Below, piece after piece: positions 1 to 10,990 of a stretch of 64,000 bases of DNA. Below the pieces are notes generated by a model. The model had not been told where the DNA came from. It ran no database searches and saw only the letters and a list, made by a program, of their open reading frames with translations. The position numbers were made by a program, and so were the translations under genes. The DNA comes from Fasciolopsis buskii. Taxonomy: Eukaryota > Platyhelminthes > Trematoda > Plagiorchiida > Fasciolidae. Positions within the stretch are counted from its first letter, which is position 1, and each line of letters starts with the position of its first letter. Location: the NCBI GenBank assembly GCA_008360955.1, contig LUCM01006585.1, positions 1 to 64,000 on the forward strand, given 5' to 3'.

Positions 1-327
1 TGAAGGATGAGCCAATTGTCTCACTAACTACTTGGGTACATGCTCTCCAATCCGTTGTCCAAGGTACCGATCCGTTCTGCCTATATATGCATAAATGCAG
101 CAGCAGATGAACTGGTAAGTTATGTGAGCGGCTTTTAGGTCGGGCACCGTAGTCGGTTGTTTGTTGAAATGCAGTCCCTTAAATTGAATGGTCAAGGGGA
201 CTAACTGTTTCAAATTTCTCAAAAAAATACTTCCCGACGTCATTACGCCCATTTGGCTCGCTTGTTGACGCCGAGGTGCTAAATCACTGGAGAAAACGCG
301 TGTGAACTTTTTGAATGAGTATTTCTG
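1..327 (-). mobile_element. Penelope-like element fragment, GIY-YIG domain (copy 1, window-truncated)
   Basis: Read on the minus strand, the frame from about 327 to 28 ends in a GIY-YIG nuclease core. It shows ITYQFICCCIYAYIG, then GRTDRYLGQRIGEHVPK, the order typical of the C-terminal endonuclease of Penelope-like retroelements, which cuts target DNA for insertion. Ahead of it is a linker-like stretch (around FLRNLKQLV and KGLHFNKQPTT) that fits the region between reverse transcriptase and nuclease. A TAG at 28-30 stops the frame where Trp is usual, and homologous sequence continues to the window edge. No reverse-transcriptase core is visible. It is a dead fragment. Positions 1-95 are nearly identical to 31617-31711. 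Confidence 0.72.
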
Positions 328-622
328 CAACTGTCAATTTCCGAATCAATTCCTAAAAACACTATTGAGAGAAAAACTACCGAATAACGTGATGAGAATA
401 ATAAATTTCCACATCGAAGCTGCTAGAGACAATAAAAAATCATTGGAACAACAACGTTTCGCTTGTGTTTTATCAAGTTTATCCCTTATTTGCCTCATAA
501 AGTGCGAAAACCTCTCGAGAGAAATGCTCAGAAAAACCAGGATCAAGTCGTTAGGTAAATTCACCGGATGTATTTGTAAACCAAAAAAAAACTTTCGTTT
601 CTCAGTGACGCCAGGGACGTAG
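302..622 (+). other. Open frame without recognisable domain
   Basis: A 106-codon plus-strand frame overlaps the upstream edge of the Penelope fragment. Its middle is rich in Lys, Arg and Leu. I see no domain, no membrane segment, no start context and no clean splice pair. At this length chance is a sufficient explanation. Confidence 0.1.
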
Positions 623-1877
623 GTCATAATCTTGCGAACTTAAAGTTGAAGGAGGCTGAAAAAGAAGCTTTATCAGTGAGTTTGAAGTTCAAGTTGCTGC
701 CCAAACACCACCGGCTACAAAACGCGGCTTCCAGTGTGGAATGTGAAATACCAGTTTCGCAAGTTGAAGCGCTTCTATGCTTGATTTTATTTTGTTAACC
801 GTTCTAAATGGTTCATTTTTTCATTACCTCTGCGCACAACTAATATCTGCTCCACTGGTGCGCTGAATAGAAATGTCCTTAGGGAATTGTTCAGTTGCGC
901 TACAACATCTGACGGACTTTGCGATTCCGTCAATTGTTATCGACCTTGAACGCCTAGTAGTCGTCAACCGATACGAAGGTGACCGGTGATCGGTCCATTG
1001 AAGCTCCACAAATTGTTGCCGAAGAGATACGTAAATGACGGGAGTTTCAAAATGTTAAATTTACCACCCACTTCTTGAAGGCGTTTCGCGAGTTCACAAC
1101 TATGAGTGCAATTGCTAATCTGTCTTGTTGAAATGCTTTTACTGACGTTCCTCTAGATTGCCACTTCATCATTATTATTGCCAACTAAACGCTCGGTGAA
1201 ATAAATCCGTGATTATGTTATTTCACACAAATTCCCGATTGTTTATTACTGTTGGACGATGAAAGTGCTTTTGGTCTCCACGGGTTTTCATGCCGTTGTA
1301 TTTTTCGTCATGGCCACTACACTAAAAGATTTCGACTTTTTTCTTGTAGGTATGGATGATCTGTTACGAGCTATCACGGATGAATCTTTGGTCTCTACAA
1401 TCGAGTAAGGTTTGTTGGCTTTAATCGTGAAAGTTCCGAGGGGATATGTATTCTGCCTGGAAAAAAACTGATGAGAGCATTCTTAGGACAGCCGTATATG
1501 CCCGAAAATGTACATGGAGCCCAGAACAAAGTATTTTATGCCTTTTGAAAGACCCATGTAACATTTTTGTTGTACAGTTCTGCGATAGTTCTTCAACTAT
1601 TTCTCATCGTGATTTGAGGCCAGTACAATATCGGAACCGTTGTCATTTGGCTAACTTCATTAGGAAGATGGAAAAAGCTTTGCCACCATTGAACTGTGGT
1701 TTTATGCTCTGTATATTGTTCCAGGTTCTCAGTTGCCTGGGCTCATTTTTTCCAATGTGATTGTGCCGTTTATCTGCTTCGTTTGCCGGTGTACATATCA
1801 GATAACTTTCCGGTAAACTTCCGCTGATTGTTGCTTGCAAATATAAAAACAATCTTCACAGGATTTGTGATTAGTTT

Positions 1878-2183
1878 TTGTCTGATCAGTTTGTAACTCA
1901 AATATTAGACGCGTACGATCTGTGCTATCGTCATTTGATGTCTAAATCGGTTTATGAACTAATTGGCAAAAGAATTGCAATCATGATTCATTTGAATACC
2001 AGTTATGCTATGTATGAACTGAATTTGTCTAAATTAGAAGTCGAAAACGAATGGAGTCCACTATTAACGTCAGTATTCCAAGGCGGATTATTTCGAGTTC
2101 ATCGCTTCATGATGGGGTGTTCGCCGACTCGTGCTGGTAGTAGAGTTGATGCTCACGGCTTCGTCTGGCAACTCATGCTGTAA
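1878..2183 (+). CDS. Possible exon or retroelement frame, function unknown
   Basis: A plus-strand frame of 101 codons preceded by an acceptor-like AG at 1906-1907. The composition is protein-like (for example VYELIGKRIAIMI, then LNLSKLEVENEW). About 500 bp upstream lies a short exon-like segment (about 1366-1410) bounded by a good pyrimidine tract with TAG and a GTAAGG donor, followed by another open frame at 1446-1760. These could be consecutive exons of one plus-strand gene, but no family is recognisable and no reading phase can be proved across the gaps. Confidence 0.18.
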   Translation: MSDQFVTQILDAYDLCYRHLMSKSVYELIGKRIAIMIHLNTSYAMYELNLSKLEVENEWSPLLTSVFQGGLFRVHRFMMGCSPTRAGSRVDAHGFVWQLML

Positions 2184-3779
2184 TTAGCAGAGTTCTCCCA
2201 GTTTTGCGTGCTGGTCTTTCATTTTCAATTTTGAATGCTTTTAGTGGTTTTTTTCTTACTACGCATTTTCTTTCGAATTTTACCAGGTGTAAGCCGGTTC
2301 TGTTCCCAGCTGGTTTCCTCTCCTTGGGTTTTCCGTAGCTCTCCGATTTACCGAAGCCAAATGCGGTGAATAATTCTCACAATACAAATTATCTAACCTT
2401 TAAAAATCTATGGACAAACATAAGAACCATACAAATTAGTGCATTAGGAGGATGCAACAGTCGGCGCGTAGTGGAGAAATGATCCGTCTTCCAACTTATT
2501 CGTGGACGCAACACTACGTGACTCACGTTTCTGCGGATTCGTCCACCAAATGAGTATGCTTAATATTTTCGATCACGGATGATCATTGCAAGTTTTAATA
2601 TGAGTACCCTATCAGTGCTACGCAGTGAGGTTTCACGATGCCGTTCCCCCATATGCTCGGAGTTGTGTCAAAGATATTCGCAATTGGACAAGAATAGTTC
2701 TTTTCACAGATCCTCGCAAGAGCACATCTGCTCGCAGACTTCAGAACAACGCACTGATATTCAGTGCCCTTTACAATACAAACAAACAAATGTGCCCACG
2801 TAAGATGGATCATGTTTCAGATTTATACAAATGAGATCTCGGTAGACTAGTTAAGTGACATTTCCTAATAGTTTTGACGGTTCCGAATATTGTTGACATA
2901 ACTGCGAAACAATGTCGGAAATGGTCTAATTAAGGTAAACCGAGGGCAGCAGATCGAAGTGTTCAGTTTGGTTCAGTTCGGTTTTCAGGACTCAATGACG
3001 ATTTACAAGTTGTACAGTTTCTTTCATCTTATGGCTGTTGGACGACAGGAATAGTTGGGTCTTCTCTGACAAATGGATTATCACAAGAAGAAGCGGGCGA
3101 TAGAAGCGAACGCCAGTGGGGAACACATAGGTCAGAGGTCAAGCTTATCCTAGCAGTCCTGTCAAGTAAAGGCAATATTGTCGAGGCGTTTGTACAAACC
3201 CAATCTGTAACGTCTGGTGGCGAATACTTCGGTAAACGGCTTGTTTTTGGTTTTCTCCCTAGATCATCGTTTTGAATGCTTTAGTTTTTTCGGTAGCTAG
3301 TGTGTAGAAGAAAAGGTATCGAAAGACTGAAGAACACCATTTTTCGCCGACTTAACACCAGTGACTTCATTATCAGATTCAGAAATGTTACAGAGATAAT
3401 ACTTTTCCATCCTAGTTGTAATGAGAAGGGCAGTCAGTGTACAAAATCGGTGCAATTCATCAGAAAACTCAAGGTAACAAAGACTCGTTTAGTCCAAAAG
3501 ACAAGTTTCCCGAAACGTACGTGTCCTAATCTTTTAAGATTCAGGAGCCATTACCGCTGCAGTAGTATGCTCTAGTTGTGGCTGCTGCCTCGAAACTGTC
3601 TACTGTAATGGAAAGTTAAAAACAGTCAATAGCAATGTAATAAATTGGAAAAACACTTCGAAAAGGGGAAGATTTCCAGTACACGAACTCAATTATTTTT
3701 TCTCCAACCATGCCTAAGGAGGCTTCCGTGCATCTCAACCCAGAAGTCTAATCATCTATTTCTGAACCTAGCAGAATAT
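2184..3779. other. No feature seen
   Basis: AT-rich sequence with only short open frames (the longest 91 codons at 3300-3575). I found no recognisable domain, repeat or RNA in it. Confidence 0.4.
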
Positions 3780-4230
3780 TAACGTTTGATCGATGACTGG
3801 ATGTCAGGCCGACTCCACAGATACCCCAAGCTGGCCAGTGTCAGTCAACTTATCTCTATGCAAGAAAATAATCCACACGATATGCGATCATCAAATGAGA
3901 TACAACTAACCGAACAATCAAACCTATGCACCTTATCCGATTCTTCTCTTACAAGAACAACATTCGATTCCAAGCCAATCTAGTGCTGCGACAGCATTTA
4001 AACTTCGAAGGTGCAAATCGCATCCCAAACATGCCTACACCATTGATCAAACGATCGAGAAAAACCTGCAACTTATTTGGGTCTTCACTCAATAGCACAA
4101 CGTCGTTCCCATAATTTAAATCAGACAGTTTCTCATGTGAGTAAATATCAATGTTACAACCCTCACTAGAGAATAGGGCTATTTCCACAAACATTTCAAA
4201 TACAAAATTGAGAAGGAAATGTAAATGCTG
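3780..4230 (-). mobile_element. Degenerate LINE reverse-transcriptase remnant
   Basis: On the minus strand, 4225 to 3985 encodes the end of a non-LTR reverse transcriptase. It reads FLLNFVFEMFVEIAL, then KLSDLNYGNDVVLLSEDPN, KLQVFLDRL and VGMFGMRFAPSKFK. The catalytic YADD box has become YGND, so the first catalytic Asp is not in its usual setting. Just after APSKFK the frame slips by one base. Homology to the following region (equivalent to the GRISDEVSS and IKGR blocks of fluke LINEs) continues with stops to about 3785. No 5' part and no 3' tail are visible. It is an old, inactive fragment, and the overlapping plus-strand frames are its shadows. Confidence 0.85.
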
Positions 4231-5411
4231 TCAATGCTGGTGATCACTTTCCTTCCTTAACTCGGATGACTGATGGCCGCGAGCAAGAACTCGGCTCCGG
4301 CAGTTCGCATGCATCGTTTGCATGGGATACTTGAATCTCTGTGTCAGACCCATCAATGAAACCGTCACAAAATTACAGTATCGATTGAGAAGAACTGCTT
4401 TCAGATCAATATAAGTAAGCAGAGATCTTGAGTTTAAAAATAGTTCGCCCTTGTTTTGTTATTTGCCGCTGGTCAAAGATTTCAATGGTTTTGGAATACT
4501 AATGAAGTGTAGATCACTGTGCGGATCTGAAGTATATATAGTCCCGCCTCAGAATGCCTGGAATGCAAATCAGCAACAAATGGCTTTCAGCCGCTTTATC
4601 ACAAAAATCTTGAGTTGCAGTGTGAACTAAAGTTTGTTACAATGGCCATACCGAATCAGTTAACACCCAGGAAAAGGGGCAAAAATCGGTTTCTTAGAAG
4701 AAAGCTAAGCGGTAGTTGAATTATGAAGAGTGTCCTTGTACATTTCGATCCTCTGAAAATAAGTTAGTCGAGAATGTAATCGTGTGTGAAGGAGAATGAA
4801 GCCAATCAGAAATAGATGCACATGGATGTGATGAACCCAAATATTTCTAATATGACGAGACTTACACTAGTCCAGAAGGAGCTTTATACTACTTGATTTG
4901 CGAAGAACGAAACTGAAGGCCAACCTCGTTATCCTGAGCCGAAGCAGTGTCACCAGCAGAACGCATCACCTGTACGGATTCGGTCAGGTAATGTAGAGCT
5001 TGTCTATTGCAGAAGTCAATCGCAGGTACACTCGCAGTTACTGATCAAATAAGAAACGGGTCATAGTTGTTTGGGATGTATTAGAGGCCAGGGTTGAGTC
5101 GCGATTGATAAGTAAATAAATTCGAGTCGCTGGACGATTGTATGATGAGTTCGGTAGGAAAATGACGATTATTATATTGAAAGTGCTTATTTGTTGCGGG
5201 TCGGTTGTTTCATCATTCCCTCATTTTATTCACCAAAAGTTAGATTTCAGCCATACTGGAATGGACTTCGTGTTTTGTATTTTCCGCTAGGTTGTGTTTA
5301 GCCCCGTAGTCCCCGACTAAATCATGGGATGGAACTGTGCTGCTTCTGGCTTATCAACGTATTGTGAATGGGGTCAGCACACTAGTTGTTACTTCCGAAT
5401 GATGTAATTAC
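4231..5411. other. No feature seen
   Basis: No convincing coding, RNA or repeat signal. The part next to 4231 may be further decayed LINE, but I cannot align it with confidence. Confidence 0.4.
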
Positions 5412-5654
5412 ATTTTCAACAAAAAGTGGCTTCAAAGAGGTAGCGTCAATACTTAGGATGTTGTCATCTAACAGATGTTCCCTATGTGGATTAAGACGAG
5501 GGTCCATTTGTGACATCGAGACGTGACCATTATGACCCGTCATTAAATTTGACCCAGGTTCTTGGTCAGTAGCCGCACTTGATGCCAAGACTCGGATTGA
5601 CCAGAGTATGACCAGAAAATCCTGTTGACTTTTCCCTCCTAGGCCCCTTATCAT
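5406..5654 (-). CDS. Possible minus-strand exon in the duplicated segment
   Basis: The minus-strand frame reads in a protein-like way. A hydrophobic stretch (DFLVILWSIRVLASSAA) is followed by a polar, His- and Asp-rich part ending in SIDATSLKPLFVEN. A donor-like GTAATT follows directly after the FVEN codons near 5411, and an acceptor-like AG lies upstream near 5640. It could be an exon beginning with a signal-peptide-like segment. The product is unrecognised, and in the second copy the donor is lost at the N. Confidence 0.25.
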
Positions 5655-5890
5655 TGGACATCATTCTGCTGTTTAATGGGTGATATGTCTTTTCTTTTAT
5701 TCGAACATATTAGTCTCCTGTGTGATTCTGTGTTCCGTGCGTCTCACCTGGGTTAAACAGTATACGACAATCTCCAGGATGTTTGGTCATGTGATTTGCA
5801 CCTATAAGAAGGTTTCTAAATGAGAATGAATGATACCGTTTCCCTGCATTTGTTTTTTACTACATCAGAAGTAATATATGACCTGAACCG
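5412..5890 (+). repeat. 479-bp exact duplication, copy A
   Basis: Positions 5412-5890 match 6150-6628 base for base over 479 bp, an offset of 738. Copy A is followed by 258 bp of different sequence and then the single N at 6149. The sharp edges and complete identity point to a very recent duplication or to two unmerged contigs or haplotypes. Confidence 0.95.
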
Positions 5891-6149
5891 CAACGCGTTG
5901 CTCTTTTGTTAGATGTGAATATACTTACATCATATGCTCGGCATAACGACTAGCTGTGGGTAAAAACTTCAATATCCATGGACAGCGGCTGTGTATGATG
6001 CACAACATCCAGGTACAGTCATTCCACAGGTAAAAGGAAGCAGATCTGCGAAGTTCGCTTATTCTGGTAACACTGATATATACATGACCTGAATTTGACG
6101 AGTGAAGAAATTAACAGAGGTAACTTCGACCAAAAAACTGCGCGGTCAN

Positions 6150-6628
6150 ATTTTCAACAAAAAGTGGCTTCAAAGAGGTAGCGTCAATACTTAGGATGTT
6201 GTCATCTAACAGATGTTCCCTATGTGGATTAAGACGAGGGTCCATTTGTGACATCGAGACGTGACCATTATGACCCGTCATTAAATTTGACCCAGGTTCT
6301 TGGTCAGTAGCCGCACTTGATGCCAAGACTCGGATTGACCAGAGTATGACCAGAAAATCCTGTTGACTTTTCCCTCCTAGGCCCCTTATCATTGGACATC
6401 ATTCTGCTGTTTAATGGGTGATATGTCTTTTCTTTTATTCGAACATATTAGTCTCCTGTGTGATTCTGTGTTCCGTGCGTCTCACCTGGGTTAAACAGTA
6501 TACGACAATCTCCAGGATGTTTGGTCATGTGATTTGCACCTATAAGAAGGTTTCTAAATGAGAATGAATGATACCGTTTCCCTGCATTTGTTTTTTACTA
6601 CATCAGAAGTAATATATGACCTGAACCG
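6150..6628 (+). repeat. 479-bp exact duplication, copy B
   Basis: Identical to 5412-5890. It starts one base after the N at 6149. After 6628 its right flank differs from that of copy A. This is the layout expected if a new contig begins at the N and its first 479 bp overlap the previous contig. Confidence 0.95.
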
Positions 6629-9024
6629 GAAAAAGCAACATCCTGATTTGACTCAGTTCAGCAGGGCTTTTTAAAACCCCGATTGAATCTACCTATCATG
6701 GTGTACAATAGGTGTCACGGAGGAGGAACAGACAACTGCAAGGATGCTTGGGATGAACCCTCTCAGAAGATGTGCTTCCTCTTTCCTGCGTACTGCAATC
6801 ATTTTCTTTCATGGAACCCATGGCTTTCCGCTTGAATGTTTTTCGTTTAACTCCTATGATATTCTACGTTAAGTGCTCTGTTTCTTTGCTAACATCTATC
6901 CGGTGCGATTCATAAACGTATACTGAATCTGACTTAAGTCCGAGGAAGCTCTTCCAAAATGATCAATCAAGGTTGATGCTGATCATTGTAACTTTCTGTT
7001 GGTCAAATTCATCGCACAGCGACCGTGGTTATTTCGCAATGAGTTTCACCCATTACTTCATTTCAACATACACATAGGTAAGGGCCTAAACTTGATTCCA
7101 TTCTGCCTGACGTCGTTCGACCAATCGATCGTTCTGCTCGATGCTTGAGAGTGCTGGCTCGATCGCAAACACACTAATCCATGTTTGATTTGTGGCTGCG
7201 AATTATCGCGTGATGTGCCGATGGGTTAACTGTTTCTTCTTTAAAGTTGTAAAAACCTAGCAACCGTTTACAGACCCGTACATGCCATCTGAAATTAAGG
7301 ACAATTAGTTGTCTCCCAAGGATTACACGAATAACCACTCGATTGCCAGAATCGGTTGGTTGCTCCGCGCATTGGTCTTGATCGGCCTGCCTTTGCAATG
7401 ACTGAGATCAAGGAAATGCGAACAATCAGACTGCAAAGATCGTTGATCAAAAGCGAATTATGTGTAAGTTTCGCCTTGGACTGTTGGGCGGAATACGTTT
7501 CCACTGTCCTGAAGCTATTGAGTTGGTCTCCCATAATTAATTGGTATGGAATTCAAACTAGGACCAACTCTACCAGTTTACCGATCTTGTGATGGTGATG
7601 ATTTTTTGACTGTCTAACTATTTCCTCCAGTTTAGCTACGACCAACACAGTGCAGCTTATGAATATTTCCTTTCTTCGTGGAGCAGTGATTTTCAATCAA
7701 TACTCAAGAGAGCTTGGGTCCGGTTGAATGCAGCTAGGTGCGACTGTAGTCGATTCATAATTGCAGTTGACCTAATCAGCGCCCGAGCTTCTCTTTTATC
7801 GAATTTGGCTTCCGGAGCAGTAAGACTACGAAAGTGAAGCACACCACTAAGGTCTTAATGTGACTATCATCAGGTGTGCCATGGTCTGAAACCCAGGCCA
7901 TGGTACCGGTACGTTCTGCAGAATGCACGATATGACCAAAATGACTAGGAAAGGCTTTAGTTCATCTGGCAGCCGAAATTCTCGAATTTTCTGGAACCCT
8001 TAGGTGCTTTTGATTTTATCACAGGTTCCACTTCGAGCCTCCATAAACTGGAAACGTATGATATTTCCAAGATCGTTTTGATGTGGCTGGCAGATTGGCA
8101 TACAAATACAACTTTATACATTCCACTGGGTTTGGAATCTTAAAGATTAGATCAGTTGGTGGCTCGTGTCTCCACATCAGTGATAAATTAAAAAGCCTCA
8201 CATCCTGTACATTTTAGTACGCCAATGACAGCTGTTTGGCAAACTATTTGTGTATCTGAGGACCCGTTATTTTTCAACAATCCTTCCGTTACTAAATCAT
8301 TCCTATCTAAATTCGATTCACTTTAGATTCTTCTGAATGTTTTCACCGGTTATTCAGAATTGCTGGTCCGCTTACCTGTGACTTTTTGATGATGAATGCA
8401 GAATCTTTATTTGACTTCGGTCTTGCCGCATATTTGTCAACGACTTTCGGGGTAAATGCGTAGTCAGTGGTTATATTTCCAAATAAGAAAAATGGAATAA
8501 TTCAATAATAAAGAGTGCATATTCACTTTTTATTTGTTCAAGTGCTCCTTCAGATGTCCTATCTGCTAAAGAATCAAAAACGTTTTACCGATGACCATTG
8601 TCTGCCAGCCATACATTGATCGGCTGTTATCTTCTGGTGTGCAAAATTTTGCAGAGAACGTTCCCTGCAAAAGTCGTTCTCAAACGCCATTGCATTATCA
8701 CTTTTGACGGGTATTTCTGCTGGCCGTGTGAGATGCAAAGCTTAACGAGGTACCTCAAAGATTTGCTGGTTAATCTCTTGGCTTTCCGCCGATGATATGC
8801 TCACTACCACCCGAAAGACGCTTTCAAGGGCGACGGATTAGTTGCTTGCTTAAACGATGTCTACCAAAATATCGCATCTATTTTCAAAACTAAAACTTTC
8901 AGTCATTCACACGGATCGCCTAAGATAACTCATCTTTAAAGGCCTGTGGTCTAGATGGTGCTTCCATTTTACGCCATTTGATTTCGTGAGCTACTATATC
9001 GAACTTTTGTGCACTTAATTCCAC
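6629..9024. other. No feature seen
   Basis: Short open frames only, on both strands (for example 7174-7592 and 8019-8201). None has a recognisable domain or a coherent splice pair. I saw no repeats shared with the rest of the window. Confidence 0.35.
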
Positions 9025-9049
9025 ACCATCATCATCACCACCATCGCTC
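9025..9049 (-). repeat. Short ATG/GTG-rich microsatellite, probable LINE 3' tail
   Basis: On the minus strand this is a run of GATGGTGG and GATGATGATGG units about 200 bp downstream of the LINE stop codon. Many fluke non-LTR elements end in short simple repeats rather than poly(A). Its position supports it as the 3' end of the element at 9025-10990. Confidence 0.45.
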
Positions 9050-9226
9050 AGCGTTAAACAGCAAAACAAGCCTCGTTGACCAATGCCTTTAACCCAACGT
9101 TACATGTCAATAAAAAGAGTGAATATCCAAGGGGAACAGAGAGCGGACCTACACAGGTGGGAAAAGATAGGACGCTGCTGCGGCCAACACACCGAACACA
9201 GTCTAACTGTACAAGCGCATGTGTTT

Positions 9227-9985
9227 TCAATCATTCTGACTCGATAGAAAATGACAACACGATCGCCACTGTTCGCGATTCACTGCCATATCCTTCAGTG
9301 TCTCCATCCAGCAAGTCGAAGAGTCTTTCGGACCCCAACCACGAAGACGTGAGACACTTACTTCACCTAAGTTCGCTGTACATTTTCTAATCCCACGTTG
9401 CCACATCATCTGTTGGCCTCCACATGGCTTTTTCCATTTCTCGGGAGGAACACGAAATAGGGCACGGTATGGTAGACGAGTGTTTGCCATACGCAACACG
9501 TAACCCAACCAGCGTAGTCTACTAAGTTTCATACGCTGAAACAAGCTATTTTCAGAAGTGGCACCCAATACCAGATTTCTAATTTCAGTATTACTCACCC
9601 GGTCACTCCATGCAATCCTAGCCGTGCTACGTAAACATCGGTTGTCGAAAACCTCTAACCGACGAACATCTCCCACACGCCCACTCCATGTTTCGCAACC
9701 GTAAGACAGAACTGAGCGCACTGGGGCATACTGCACACGACCTTTCAACTTCAGTGAAATATCAGACCGGTGCCACAAGTGTTTCAGTCCAGCACAAGCT
9801 ACTCGAGCCTTCGATACACGCGTGGGTTCCTCCGCTGCCGAGCTACCATCACCCGACACGCAGCTACCAAGGTAAGTGAAACGGTCTACAATCGTGAGTT
9901 CCTCTCCACTCAGCACCAAGTTCGGCATTGCTGTCGTCCACTCCTGAAACAGCACTTTGCACTTTGAAGGTGCAAAGCACATGCC
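9227..9985 (-). pseudogene. C-terminal part of LINE pol (after the RT core)
   Basis: About 250 codons stay open without interruption, which marks this as a rather young copy. Recognisable blocks, in order, are the RT thumb region (MCFAPSKCK to FTYLGS), SVLSYGCETW, RLEVFDNRCLR, MKLSRLRWLGYVLRM and the C-terminal GWGPKDSSTCWMETLKDMA with a final CC pair in REQWRSCCHFLS. There is no catalytic YADD. Upstream it is fused to endonuclease-derived codons (SLVRISD-like region to TWHSNSTS). It cannot act as a polymerase by itself. Confidence 0.88.
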
Positions 9986-10990
9986 ACTACTTGTCGAGTT
10001 AGAGTGCCATGTCGCCGTGCGACGCGAACTGTCGGAAATTCGTACTAGACAGGAATAAGCTATTGTAGGTACAGAATTGGAGAAAACTTTCTCCGTTATA
10101 TGTTCGCTGAGCAAGCAAGGTGCATCGCCCACCTAGACAGGCTTCCGATGTTACTCAATCTTCCAAATTGTGCAGAAAAATCACTTGCTACCACCACTAT
10201 GTCAGAGGCTTTGCTCTTCCGAAAAAGAGGGACGAGCTCGTCACAAAACCCGTCGTTTTGCCTGTCAGCCTTGTAGTCTGTTTGAGCGTATGCCGAGATG
10301 ACAAACTATGCTTAACACTACTATCCTTTCGGACGCCGGCTGATCCCTGCAGTCTCATGGCACACAAACGACTGTTGACTGGGATCCAGTCTAGAACGGC
10401 TGCTTCAGCCTTCTCCTTCAAGACTATTCTACACCTCGCTGACCCACAGCTTGAGCTGCTTAGTCTCTTGAAGTGCGAAGAAAAAATCTTGACGAGACAT
10501 TTGGCGCAGTTAGTTGAACTACTTTACTCGAATCCTGGATTCGTGTTTGAATGGCGCAGCAGACATCAATCGAAAGTGAGTCCACTGTCAAAGCTGCGCA
10601 CGTCTGTTGCCCAGCCTGCATTAAAGTGCACACATTGATGGAACCGAGATTCAGAGGCTGACGAGGCTTGAGAAAATGTGAGCTAGCAGATTGAAAACAA
10701 CCAACTACACTACTTGACAATGAACCGTTGCGAGTATCGGGTGAGTGATCAGTGGGGACACTGTGGGTAGGCAGGAGGGGCGAATACATTCGGTTGGAAA
10801 CAGAAGAAACAAGCTGAATAAAAGAGAGGGAACTCTGAGCAGTAGCATACTTATTACTACCCACTCCGCTCGATGCAATGAGCAGCGCGGCCCTGATTAT
10901 CCAGCGCGACGACCGATACAGTATGGAATTATTTGTAGGTGTGTAATTCATGGTGATTGATAAACGGGTACTACTAGGGAGTCCAGCCAC

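Larger units (their letters stand above)
9025..10990 (-). mobile_element. Internally deleted LINE: endonuclease N-part joined to RT C-part
   Basis: On the minus strand the 5' portion (frame 10990-10460) contains the start of an APE-type endonuclease, with LNLGSINVCTLMQAGQQ at about 10654 and CCAIQTRIQD at about 10550. The metal-binding Glu of the usual SETRIQD motif is Gln here. The reading frame then shifts; LDWIPVNSRLCAMRL appears near 10394 in another frame. From 10132 a third frame runs RRTATWHSNST (endonuclease end, about 10020). Near 9985 it jumps directly into MCFAPSKCKVLFQEW, the region after the RT catalytic core. It then continues through FTYLGSCVSGDG, LRWLGYVLRMA and GWGPKDSS to a stop at 9227. 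The RT palm with its YADD box is missing. Frames on the plus strand here are shadows. Confidence 0.9.

Noticed and set aside
1500..1660. Tudor-like domain (IFVVQFCDSSSTISHRDLRPV)
   Set aside because: Only a few residues fit the Tudor pattern, and no exon boundaries support it.
10120..10638. 172-codon plus-strand frame
   Set aside because: Shadow of the LINE endonuclease on the minus strand, where recognisable motifs occur.
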